In this document: one piece after another, positions 1 to 5,195 of the stretch
Layout of the letters: the number at the start of each line of letters is the position of its first letter
Numbering within the stretch: the first letter of the stretch is position 1
NCBI GenBank assembly: GCA_007129225.1
Contig: SKVX01000301.1
Span: 1 to 10,793 of the forward strand
DNA: 10,793 bases
Direction of reading: 5' to 3'
Source of the DNA: Halomonas sp.
Lineage (GTDB): Bacteria > Pseudomonadota > Gammaproteobacteria > Pseudomonadales > Halomonadaceae
Translations under genes and position numbers: made by a program
Notes under the pieces: generated by a model
What the model saw: the letters and a program-made list of their open reading frames with translations, nothing else
The model's database searches: none
What the model was told of the DNA's origin: nothing

Positions 1-120
1 AAGCCTGTGGAGCTTGTGTAAGTCCGGCGGTGCCATCACCGAAGGCAACGGGCAGTGAAGCAGGAACCGGGAAGGCGACAACCTGGGAATCCTCCGCCTT
101 CAGGCGGAGGAGGAGGTCAA
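1..120 (+). mobile_element. IS200/IS605-family element, right end
   Basis: The last 30 bases carry the usual right-end architecture of this family. A perfect 8-bp stem, CCTCCGCC (91-98) with GGCGGAGG (103-110), has a TTCA loop. AGGAGGTCAA (111-120) follows and ends in the TCAA tetranucleotide at which such ends are cleaved. Elements of this family move as single strands, have no inverted terminal repeats and make no target duplication, so the boundary is set by the hairpin and terminus. The left end, any tnpA and most of tnpB lie outside the window. The exact terminal base comes from family knowledge, not from a comparison with an empty site. Confidence 0.78.
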
Positions 121-136
121 GTTTGCCAACTGAGAG
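1..136 (+). ncRNA. Possible 3' part of a TnpB omega/reRNA with its guide
   Basis: In this family the guide RNA of TnpB is made from the 3' end of tnpB through the right end, and its guide is the first 16-20 bases of flanking DNA. By position, the scaffold would finish with the hairpin and TCAA at 91-120. The guide would then start at 121 with GTTTGCCAACTGAGAG. The scaffold start lies outside the window. No promoter or processing site can be seen, so this is inferred from the element end only. Confidence 0.35.
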
Positions 137-170
137 TCGTCCTTTTTCGGCCCACCTTGGTCTAGGGTAA
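3..170 (+). pseudogene. tnpB: tnpB C-terminal tail, apparently frameshifted
   Basis: Only the last codons of a presumed TnpB, the RNA-guided nuclease of IS200/IS605 elements, would be visible. The frame starting at base 3 is open to a TAA at 168-170 and begins ACGACVSP, which resembles the ACG-type segment after the TnpB zinc finger. A second typical tail motif, AVKQEPG, is encoded from base 52 but in another frame (codons starting at 1, 4, 7), which has a stop at 19-21. Finding the two motifs in different frames suggests a one-base indel between about 18 and 52. The affected part lies beyond the nuclease core, so loss of activity cannot be concluded. Both motif assignments rest on memory of the family. 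The open frame runs 16 codons past the element end into flanking DNA. Confidence 0.45.
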
Positions 171-249
171 GGGTAAATGAGGGTGAAGCCTGGTACGTGA
201 TCGGGCTCCGCCGAGGTGAGGCTATTGGTAACCGTTGGAGGGCAGCGAG

Positions 250-690
250 ATGCGCACCATCACGCTACAGCAGTTCGAGGCTCTGGAATGGTTCGTCGAC
301 GACATCGAGGTTGGCGAGCATCAGTTGGACAAGTTCGAGGAACCGGTGGGCCTGGATGGTGATGGCGAACCGGCCATGACAACCCAGTACATCTCCTGGC
401 TATCCGGCACTTGCCTGCTTCGGGCGAAGGCCGTTCCGCAAATTTCCTACCACTTCGACTGGACAGCCCAAGGCGGCAAGGCGTCGCTGGAGGATGCCCA
501 CGACTTCTATGTCGATTTCAGCGAAGCCGGCGACAGCAGGCTCGAAATGGAGGGCATTGAGCTGGTCGACGATGAGGGGAGTGCCTTGCCGCTCAGCGAA
601 GCTGAACAGCTGGCATTCGAGGCGGCAAACAACGATGTCGACTGGGAGCTGGAAGTCGGCAAGCGGCTACCTGAAGTGCCAATGACGTGA
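250..690 (+). CDS. Hypothetical acidic protein, 146 aa
   Basis: I do not recognise a family. The product is strongly acidic: I count 33 Asp/Glu against 8 Lys/Arg, with acidic stretches near residues 14-38 and 88-142. It has a single Cys (in SGTCLL) and several Trp residues. There is no signal peptide or membrane segment, so it is probably cytoplasmic. I chose the ATG at 250 over the in-frame TTG at 235 because GGAG at 237-240 sits nine bases before it. The gene lies between the IS end and the VIT-type transporter, 43 bases upstream of the latter on the same strand, so the two may share a transcript. No clear promoter is visible in 121-249. The real-gene call rests on the uninterrupted frame, the ribosome binding site and a protein-like composition. 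Confidence 0.7.
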   Translation: MRTITLQQFEALEWFVDDIEVGEHQLDKFEEPVGLDGDGEPAMTTQYISWLSGTCLLRAKAVPQISYHFDWTAQGGKASLEDAHDFYVDFSEAGDSRLEMEGIELVDDEGSALPLSEAEQLAFEAANNDVDWELEVGKRLPEVPMT

Positions 691-733
691 GAATCGTGAC
701 AATGCGGTAAGGCCATCAAGAGAAGGAAGATCA

Positions 734-1486
734 ATGAAAGCGAGTCTTGAACACAGTCATGACAAGGAGGATATTCGCAAGCGGCTACGTGATGGTCATG
801 GTTCAAGCTACCTACGAGATGCCATCCTTGGTGGTATTGATGGCTGCGTGACTACCATCGCCGTGGTGGCCAGTGTCGCAGGGGCAGGGCTTCCCGGCAT
901 GATCGCCTTTGTACTGGGCGTTGCAAGCCTCGTGGCCGATGCCCTCAGCATGGGGGTAAGCAACTACCAGGCGGTCAAGAGTGACGAAGAAGCGAGAGAG
1001 CGGTTACGCCGACAGGAAGAAAAACATGTCGACATCGTGCCGGATGGTGAGCGAGAGGAGATTCGCGAGATCTTTCGTGCCAAGGGTTTCAGCGGCGATG
1101 CGCTCGAGACAATTGTTGAAACCATCTGCGCCGATCGCAAGCTGTGGGTGGATACTATGATCAAGGAGGAGTATGGCCTGGCCCTTGACGGACCGACTGC
1201 CTGGAAAGCCGGCTGTGCCACCTTTTCCGTGTTCATGGGAGTCGGGGCGCTGCCGTTGTTACCCTTTTTGGTTCCCTATCTCAGCGGCGCGGAATACTTC
1301 GTTGCCAGTGGCGCGGTAACAGCCCTGGCGCTGTTCGGTATCGGCTGGGTCAAGGGTTGGGTGCTTGATACCCGTCGATTTCAAGCCGGCTTGGAGACCC
1401 TGCTAATGGGCGGCGGCGCTGCAGCAGTAGCCTTTCTCTTCGGTTTCTTTCTGGAGCCGATGCTGGGTGACCTGAGGCTGGGATAA
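734..1486 (+). CDS. VIT1/CCC1-family iron/manganese transporter
   Basis: The 250-residue product matches the VIT/CCC1 family, which exports Fe2+ or Mn2+ from the cytosol, usually against protons. Five membrane segments can be placed at about residues 28-50, 54-80, 156-182, 187-206 and 222-241. A hydrophilic, Glu-rich metal-binding region (82-150) lies between segments 2 and 3, as the family requires. Asp36 and Met73 (in ALSMGVSNY) have the same 37-residue spacing as the transport residues Asp43 and Met80 that I recall for Eucalyptus VIT1. With that offset, Glu95, Glu106, Glu109, Met142 and Glu146 fall on recalled metal ligands, while one Glu is His98 here. GGAAG at 724-728 precedes the ATG. 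Base composition is lower in GC than the genes after the tRNA. Which metal it carries cannot be told. Confidence 0.9.
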   Translation: MKASLEHSHDKEDIRKRLRDGHGSSYLRDAILGGIDGCVTTIAVVASVAGAGLPGMIAFVLGVASLVADALSMGVSNYQAVKSDEEARERLRRQEEKHVDIVPDGEREEIREIFRAKGFSGDALETIVETICADRKLWVDTMIKEEYGLALDGPTAWKAGCATFSVFMGVGALPLLPFLVPYLSGAEYFVASGAVTALALFGIGWVKGWVLDTRRFQAGLETLLMGGGAAAVAFLFGFFLEPMLGDLRLG

Positions 1487-1600
1487 ACTGACAGGAGTGC
1501 CGTATCGAGTATCGAAGCCTCGTGGATACGATGTATTAGTCATTGCAGATTGGCCTTGGCCAGGATCAGCTGTGCCAAAAACTGAAAGGGCCTGTTGGCC
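1487..1600. other. Gap between transporter and tRNA terminator
   Basis: No convincing gene lies here. A short palindrome, TGGCC-TT-GGCCA (1551-1562), is present, but no T-run follows it. The transporter and the tRNA converge here. The transporter may share the hairpin at 1612-1629 as terminator, although on the plus strand that hairpin is followed by CTAAACTTAA rather than a good T-run. Confidence 0.4.
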
Positions 1601-1629
1601 AAAAAAGAAAAGCCGCTGAAATCAGCGGC
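1601..1629 (-). terminator. Intrinsic terminator of tRNA-Ser
   Basis: Read on the minus strand, GCCGCTGA pairs perfectly with TCAGCGGC (bases 1612-1619 and 1622-1629). A T-rich tail, TTTTCTTTTTT, follows at 1611-1601. The hairpin starts 15 bases past the encoded CCA of the tRNA, a normal place for a factor-independent terminator. Confidence 0.85.
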
Positions 1630-1643
1630 CTAAACTTAATAAT

Positions 1644-1733
1644 TGGCGGAGGGACAGGGATTCGAACCCTGGGTAGGTTTGACCCTACGCCGGTTTTCAA
1701 GACCGGTGCATTCAACCGCTCTGCCATCCCTCC
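1644..1733 (-). tRNA. serT: tRNA-Ser (anticodon TGA)
   Basis: On the minus strand the gene runs from GGAGGGA to TCCCTCC, then discriminator G and an encoded CCA (1644-1646). The acceptor stem pairs GGAGGGA (1733-1727) with TCCCTCC (1654-1648). The anticodon loop CTTGAAA carries TGA (1699-1697), flanked by the pairing arms CCGGT and ACCGG. The T arm contains GGTTCGAATCC. The long variable arm (GTAGGGTCAAACCTAC) is the mark of a class II tRNA, which fits serine. At 90 bases including CCA it has normal length. It reads UCA and other UCN codons. It has its own promoter and terminator, so it is probably transcribed alone. The symbol follows the E. coli name for tRNA-Ser(UGA). Confidence 0.97.
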
Positions 1734-1748
1734 GGCTCACGGGGGCGA

Positions 1749-1776
1749 ATATTACCAGCTATCCTCATGAGGTCAA
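1749..1776 (-). promoter_or_regulatory. Sigma-70 promoter of tRNA-Ser
   Basis: The minus strand has TTGACC (1776-1771) as -35 and TAATAT (1754-1749) as -10, with a 16-base spacer. Both are close to the sigma-70 consensus. Transcription would start near 1742, about nine bases before the mature tRNA 5' end. A G+C-rich run (CCCCC, 1745-1741) just after the -10 could be a stringent discriminator, as is common for stable RNA promoters. Confidence 0.8.
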
Positions 1777-1809
1777 GGGGTTCCATCGCATCGGCATCAG
1801 GAGGTAGTC

Positions 1810-2268
1810 ATGGCGATGCCGCGGAAAAGGTCCGTCATCCAGCCCGTCGTGGCAGTATCCGCAGCGTTGCTGCATGAGGGCCGGGTATTGATGATCCGGC
1901 GAAGGCGTCCACCCAACGCCGGCATGCTGGCCCTGCCCGGAGGGCGGGTCGAACCTGGCGAGTCACTCCTGGCCGCAGCGGCTCGTGAGTTGCAGGAGGA
2001 GACGGCCATCGCGGCCGAGCCGCTCCATGTCATGACCGCCGTTGAGGACAGGCAGTACGACGATGACGGCAGGCTGCTGAGCCATTACGTTATCGTGGTG
2101 GTGCGCTGCCGCTGGGTTGGCGGAACGGCAGTGGCCAGTGACGATGCCAGTGAAATCCACTGGTTCGATGCGGGCACGGTGAACGATGGCGCACCGGTCT
2201 GCGCCAGCGCCCGAATTATCGCGAACCAACTGCTCGACGCCGAGAATGCTGCGATGATGATACGTTGA
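1810..2268 (+). CDS. Nudix hydrolase
   Basis: The 152-residue product is a single-domain Nudix enzyme, which cleaves a nucleoside diphosphate linked to another group. The Nudix box starts at Gly45 and reads GRVEPGE, seven residues, then RELQEETAI: Gly45, Glu51, Arg59, Glu60, Glu63 and Glu64 fit the consensus. Ala66 stands where Gly is usual. The later segment SHYVIVVVRCRW and the SEIHWFD motif resemble ADP-ribose or ADP-sugar pyrophosphatase relatives, but the substrate cannot be assigned. AGGAGGT (1799-1805) serves the ATG at 1810 with a four-base gap. A second in-frame ATG at 1816 has a ten-base gap and is an alternative start. It diverges from tRNA-Ser and lies 97 bases before yccA on the same strand. 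Confidence 0.9.
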   Translation: MAMPRKRSVIQPVVAVSAALLHEGRVLMIRRRRPPNAGMLALPGGRVEPGESLLAAAARELQEETAIAAEPLHVMTAVEDRQYDDDGRLLSHYVIVVVRCRWVGGTAVASDDASEIHWFDAGTVNDGAPVCASARIIANQLLDAENAAMMIR

Positions 2269-2287
2269 GACTTTCAGAACTAAGGGG

Positions 2288-2316
2288 TTGCGTTGGGAAC
2301 CAACCGGCGGCATTCT
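2288..2316 (+). promoter_or_regulatory. Weak candidate promoter for yccA
   Basis: TTGCGT (2288-2293) and CATTCT (2311-2316) are separated by exactly 17 bases and lie 49 bases before the yccA start. The -10 matches the consensus at only three of six positions, so this is a guess at where yccA transcription could begin. Confidence 0.22.
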
Positions 2317-2365
2317 TTGTCCACTGCCAAGATCACTCAGATCAATTACAGGGAGCTCTGGATCA

Positions 2366-3034
2366 ATGGCCTATAACGAAACACATGTGGCTCAGCATAC
2401 GTCACAGGTAGTCAGCACCAACAAGGTGCTGCGCAATACCTACGGCCTGCTGGCCATGACCCTGCTGTTCTCCGCTGTGACCGCTGGCGTCGCCATGACG
2501 ATGGGCGTCGAGCGGATGAACATTCTGGTGTTCTTCATCGGTGCCTACGGCTTGATGTTCCTGGTTCACAAGACGGCGAATTCCGCCGCCGGCCTCTTGG
2601 CCACCTTCGCCTTCACGGGCTTCATGGGCTTCACGCTGGGCCCGATCCTCAGCGCTTACCTGGCACTGCCCAATGGCGCGGCGCTGATCATGAACGCTCT
2701 GGCCATGACCGGCCTGACCTTCATCGGCCTCTCGGCCGTGGCGCTGATCACCAAGAAGGACTTCAGCTTCCTTGCCAATTTCCTGATGGCGGGTGCGATC
2801 GTGCTGATCCTGGCCATGGTGGCGGGCCTGATCTTCCAGATCCCGACCCTGATGCTGATGGTATCGGCCGGTTTCGTGCTGTTCGCCTCTGCGGCGATCC
2901 TCTACCAGACCAGCGAGATCGTGCACCGTGCCGGGGAAACCAACTATATCCTCGCCACCATCACGCTCTACGTCTCGATCTACAACCTCTTCGTCAGCCT
3001 GCTCATGCTGCTCGGTATCATGAGCAACGACTGA
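2366..3034 (+). CDS. yccA: YccA, Bax-inhibitor-1-family FtsH modulator
   Basis: The 222-residue membrane protein aligns along its whole length with remembered E. coli YccA (219 residues). Shared segments include NKVLRNTY (19-26), GLMFL.HKTAN (62-72), LGPIL (91-95) and GETNYI.AT.TLYVS.YN.FVSLL (190-213). About seven hydrophobic segments cover residues 25-215, after a short polar N-terminus. In E. coli, YccA is a substrate of the membrane protease FtsH that also modulates it, acting with HflK/HflC, and it protects SecY from degradation when translocons jam. I chose ATG 2366 rather than upstream starts because it gives the family N-terminus, and GGGAG lies at 2351-2355, ten bases before. It stands directly upstream of the tus genes, separated by a strong hairpin. 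Confidence 0.93.
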   Translation: MAYNETHVAQHTSQVVSTNKVLRNTYGLLAMTLLFSAVTAGVAMTMGVERMNILVFFIGAYGLMFLVHKTANSAAGLLATFAFTGFMGFTLGPILSAYLALPNGAALIMNALAMTGLTFIGLSAVALITKKDFSFLANFLMAGAIVLILAMVAGLIFQIPTLMLMVSAGFVLFASAAILYQTSEIVHRAGETNYILATITLYVSIYNLFVSLLMLLGIMSND

Positions 3035-3056
3035 CTCCAGGTAATACGTGTCATCC

Positions 3057-3092
3057 GCAGGCCCCGCTCAGGCGGGGCCTGCTCGTTTGATT
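3057..3092 (+). terminator. Hairpin between yccA and tusD
   Basis: GCAGGCCCCGC (3057-3067) pairs perfectly with GCGGGGCCTGC (3072-3082) around a TCAG loop, giving an 11-bp GC-rich stem. The tail TCGTTTGATT is only moderately T-rich. It probably ends most yccA transcripts. Because tusD starts 24 bases after the stem and no clear promoter fits in between, partial read-through is also possible. Confidence 0.7.
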
Positions 3093-3106
3093 GGGCAGGA
3101 ACCTTC

Positions 3107-3499
3107 ATGCGCTACGCATTGCTCGTCCAGGGCGCACCCTACAGCAGCCAGGCCTCCCATTCCGCAGTCCGCTTTGCCGCGGCCCTGCTGTCTCGTGGGC
3201 ACCACCTGGAGTGCGTCTTCTTCTATCATGATGGTGTCTATAACGCCTCACGACTGGCGGCGCCGCCCCAGGATGAGCCGCATCTGGTGGATGCCTGGGT
3301 GAAGCTGAACGAGGAACACGGCACCCAGCTACAGGTCTGCATCGCCGCTGCCCTGCGCCGGGGGTTGCTGGATGAGCGCGAAGCCTCCCGCCACGGCAAG
3401 TCGGGCCATAGCGTCGAGCCACCGTTCGAGCTGACCGGGCTGGGTCAGCTTGTCGACCTGGGCCTGGGCGTTGATCGCCTGGTGACCTTTGCGCCCTGA
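3107..3499 (+). CDS. tusD: TusD, sulfur relay subunit (DsrE family)
   Basis: TusD forms the TusBCD hexamer, which takes persulfide sulfur from TusA and passes it to TusE for 2-thiolation of the wobble uridine in tRNAs for Glu, Gln and Lys by MnmA. The 130-residue product has the family length. It shares with E. coli TusD the segments VFFY.(D/E)GVYNA (37-47), LNE.HG (67-72) and CIAAALRRG (78-86). Cys78 is at the same position as the active-site Cys of E. coli TusD, so the relay should work. AGGA at 3097-3100 precedes the ATG. tusC begins 10 bases after its stop, and the order tusD-C-B-E is kept. Confidence 0.96.
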   Translation: MRYALLVQGAPYSSQASHSAVRFAAALLSRGHHLECVFFYHDGVYNASRLAAPPQDEPHLVDAWVKLNEEHGTQLQVCIAAALRRGLLDEREASRHGKSGHSVEPPFELTGLGQLVDLGLGVDRLVTFAP

Positions 3500-3509
3500 G
3501 GAGGACTCG

Positions 3510-3887
3510 ATGCAAACAGCAACCGTTCCTGCCGGAGACGTGCTTGTCATACTGCGCCACCCACCCCACGGCAGCAGCTGGCTGCGTGAAGGTCTTGATG
3601 CCGCCCTGGTGGCGGCGGCCTTCGGCCAGGCCGTGAGCCTGCTGTTCCAGGGCGATGGGGTTCTGGCTCTGCTCCAGGGCCAGGGGCCAGGCCCCCTGGG
3701 ACAGAAGGGAACCTCCGCCACACTGGATATGCTGGCGATGTACGATATCGAGTCGCTGTTCCTGGACGCGTCGTCACTCACCCGTCTGGGTATCTCCATC
3801 GATTCGCTGCAACTGCCGGCGAGCCCCCTCGAGCCGCCATCGATAGCGGCGCTGATTGGCGGGCACCGGCTGGTACTGACATTCTGA
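3510..3887 (+). CDS. tusC: TusC, sulfur relay subunit (DsrF family)
   Basis: TusC is a structural partner of TusB and TusD in the sulfur-relay hexamer. The 125-residue product resembles the E. coli protein (119 residues) in the pattern HPPHGSSWLREGLDAALVA followed by LLFQGDGVL. The acidic loop and the aliphatic C-terminal strand RLVLTF are also typical. It contains no Cys, as expected for a subunit without a catalytic role. The ATG at 3510 was chosen over TTG 3489 because GAGGAGGA at 3498-3505 lies just before it. tusB follows after 37 bases. Confidence 0.92.
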   Translation: MQTATVPAGDVLVILRHPPHGSSWLREGLDAALVAAAFGQAVSLLFQGDGVLALLQGQGPGPLGQKGTSATLDMLAMYDIESLFLDASSLTRLGISIDSLQLPASPLEPPSIAALIGGHRLVLTF

Positions 3888-3924
3888 CGCCATCGGTGAC
3901 ACGACGATATTCGCGAGGTCGAAC

Positions 3925-4215
3925 ATGATCCTGCATATTCTCAATCGCTCCCCCAGCTCGAGCCTGGTCTACCGGGAAGCCCTTGCCGGCATGGGTCCGG
4001 AAGATCGCTTGCTGCTGGTCGAGGATGGCGTGCAGGGCGCACTGCCGTCTCAGGTACGCCATTTCGAGGGGATCGGTGGCCGGCTGTTTGCCCTGCGCGA
4101 GGACCTGGTGGCCCATGGACTGGAGGGCCACTGCGATGCCAGCGTCCAGGTGGTGGACGTCGACGGCTTCGTGGCACTAACCGAAGAAGCCGATAAGACA
4201 GTGAGCTGGTTCTGA
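3925..4215 (+). CDS. tusB: TusB, sulfur relay subunit (DsrH family)
   Basis: The 96-residue product has the length of E. coli TusB (95). It shares the start (M-I-LH-LNRSP), LLLVEDGV (29-36), FALREDL.A.GL (55-66) and the D.DGFV.LT pattern near 78-86. TusB is one of the three subunits of the TusBCD hexamer and has no catalytic Cys of its own. GAGG at 3915-3918 precedes the ATG. Its TGA stop (4213-4215) shares base 4215 with the tusE start, so translation of the two is probably coupled. Confidence 0.94.
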   Translation: MILHILNRSPSSSLVYREALAGMGPEDRLLLVEDGVQGALPSQVRHFEGIGGRLFALREDLVAHGLEGHCDASVQVVDVDGFVALTEEADKTVSWF

Positions 4216-4568
4216 TGGCCTCTACGGAAATCGATCGCTTCCTGTGGGTGGAGACGCATCGGGTAGCCCTCGATCCTGAGGGCTACCTGGTCGATCTGGG
4301 TGACTGGACACCGGCCGTGGCGAGGGCCATGGCAGCCGAGGAGGGACTTGAGCTGACCGACGAGCACTGGGAGATCATCACGGTGCTGCGCGACTTCTAT
4401 GCCCGCTACGAGGCCTCTCCGGCCATGCGTCCCCTGGTCAAGGCCGTGGGGCAGTCGCTGGGAAGCGAGAAGGGCCGCTCGCTGCACCTCTTGCGTCTCT
4501 TTCCGGAAAGCCCTGCCAGGGTGGCGGCGAGGCTGGCAGGCCTGCCGAAGCCGGCAAACTGTCTCTAA
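4215..4568 (+). CDS. tusE: TusE, DsrC-family sulfur acceptor
   Basis: TusE accepts sulfur from TusD and delivers it to MnmA on the tRNA. The 117-residue product shows DsrC-family marks: DPEGYL.DL.DWTP (20-33), LT.EHWEII..LRDFY (48-62), and the C-terminal arm GLPKPANCL (109-117). The penultimate Cys116 is the conserved sulfur-carrying residue. The second Cys that true sulfite-reductase DsrC proteins have ten residues earlier is replaced by Arg106, so this is a TusE and not a dissimilatory DsrC. It overlaps tusB by one base. acpH starts 30 bases after its stop on the same strand. Confidence 0.96.
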   Translation: MASTEIDRFLWVETHRVALDPEGYLVDLGDWTPAVARAMAAEEGLELTDEHWEIITVLRDFYARYEASPAMRPLVKAVGQSLGSEKGRSLHLLRLFPESPARVAARLAGLPKPANCL

Positions 4569-4598
4569 TGCAGGGCCACTCTCGATGAAGGGGGCTGC

Positions 4599-5195
4599 GT
4601 GAACTTTCTGGCCCACGCCTGGCTCGCCCGTGGCGGCAGCGACGAGTTTCTGTATGGCAACCTGATTGCCGACGGTGTCAAGGGCAGTGACCTCTCTGCC
4701 TGGGGCGTAGAGGTTGCCAGCGGCATCCGGCACCATCGCCGAGTGGATGCCTTCGTCGATCGTCATCCGGTGATTCATTCGGCGCGTAGCAGGGCACCGC
4801 AGACGCTCCGTCGTTATACCGGTATCGCCCTTGATTTGGTATGGGATCACTTCGTGGCGCGTCAGCTGGAACTCGATGTCGTCGAGTCCCGACTGGTATT
4901 GCGCTGCTACCGCCTGCTGGAGCAGCGTTCCGCCCCCGCCCGCCTGGCTCTGATGATGCCGGTACTGGTGGAGCAGGACTGGCTCCATCGCTACGCCGAC
5001 TTCGATTTCACCTGCCGGGCGGTGCGCGGTATTGGTCAGCGGCTTTCCGGCCCCAACCGGCTCGCCGAACTGGTGCCTTGGCTGGAGGCGGATTATGTCG
5101 CTCTGGAGGAGGATTTTCAGCGCCTATGGCCCGCCGTGAACGACGAACTCGAGGTAGCTGATACCGGGAAGGGCTCATCGCTCAATCGACCCTGA
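4599..5195 (+). CDS. acpH: AcpH-like acyl carrier protein phosphodiesterase
   Basis: The 198-residue product fits the DUF479/AcpH family, which removes the 4'-phosphopantetheine arm from holo-ACP. It shares with E. coli AcpH (193 residues) the start MNFLAH, GNLIAD (20-25), GIRHHRR.D (42-50), LD..WDHF.(A/S)R (78-88) and EQDWL.RY.D.DF (125-137). His45/His46, Asp50, Asp83 and His84 are likely metal-site residues of the distant HD-like fold. The start is a GTG at 4599, fixed by the family N-terminus MNFLAH and supported by AAGGGGG at 4588-4594. It is the last plus-strand gene of the tus run. Its final 14 bases overlap the 3' end of convergent moeA. Confidence 0.9.
   Translation: MNFLAHAWLARGGSDEFLYGNLIADGVKGSDLSAWGVEVASGIRHHRRVDAFVDRHPVIHSARSRAPQTLRRYTGIALDLVWDHFVARQLELDVVESRLVLRCYRLLEQRSAPARLALMMPVLVEQDWLHRYADFDFTCRAVRGIGQRLSGPNRLAELVPWLEADYVALEEDFQRLWPAVNDELEVADTGKGSSLNRP

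Noticed and set aside
1588..1606. GGCC-TGTT-GGCC followed by AAAAAA as a second terminator
   Set aside because: The stem is only four pairs, and the A-run gives no T-tail on the plus strand. On the minus strand the T-run precedes the stem.
1543..1770. 75-codon plus-strand frame with a GGGTGIRTLG-like segment
   Set aside because: It reads through the antisense strand of tRNA-Ser and its promoter. This peptide is a well-known false product of tRNA antisense translation.
2402..2926. 174-codon minus-strand frame opposite yccA
   Set aside because: Its composition (very rich in Gln, His, Glu and Gly) is that of antisense membrane-protein codons. yccA itself is certain.
4050..4988. 312-codon minus-strand open frame
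   Set aside because: It lies antisense to tusB, tusE and acpH, all clearly recognised. High GC keeps the opposite strand free of stops. The peptide has no family features.
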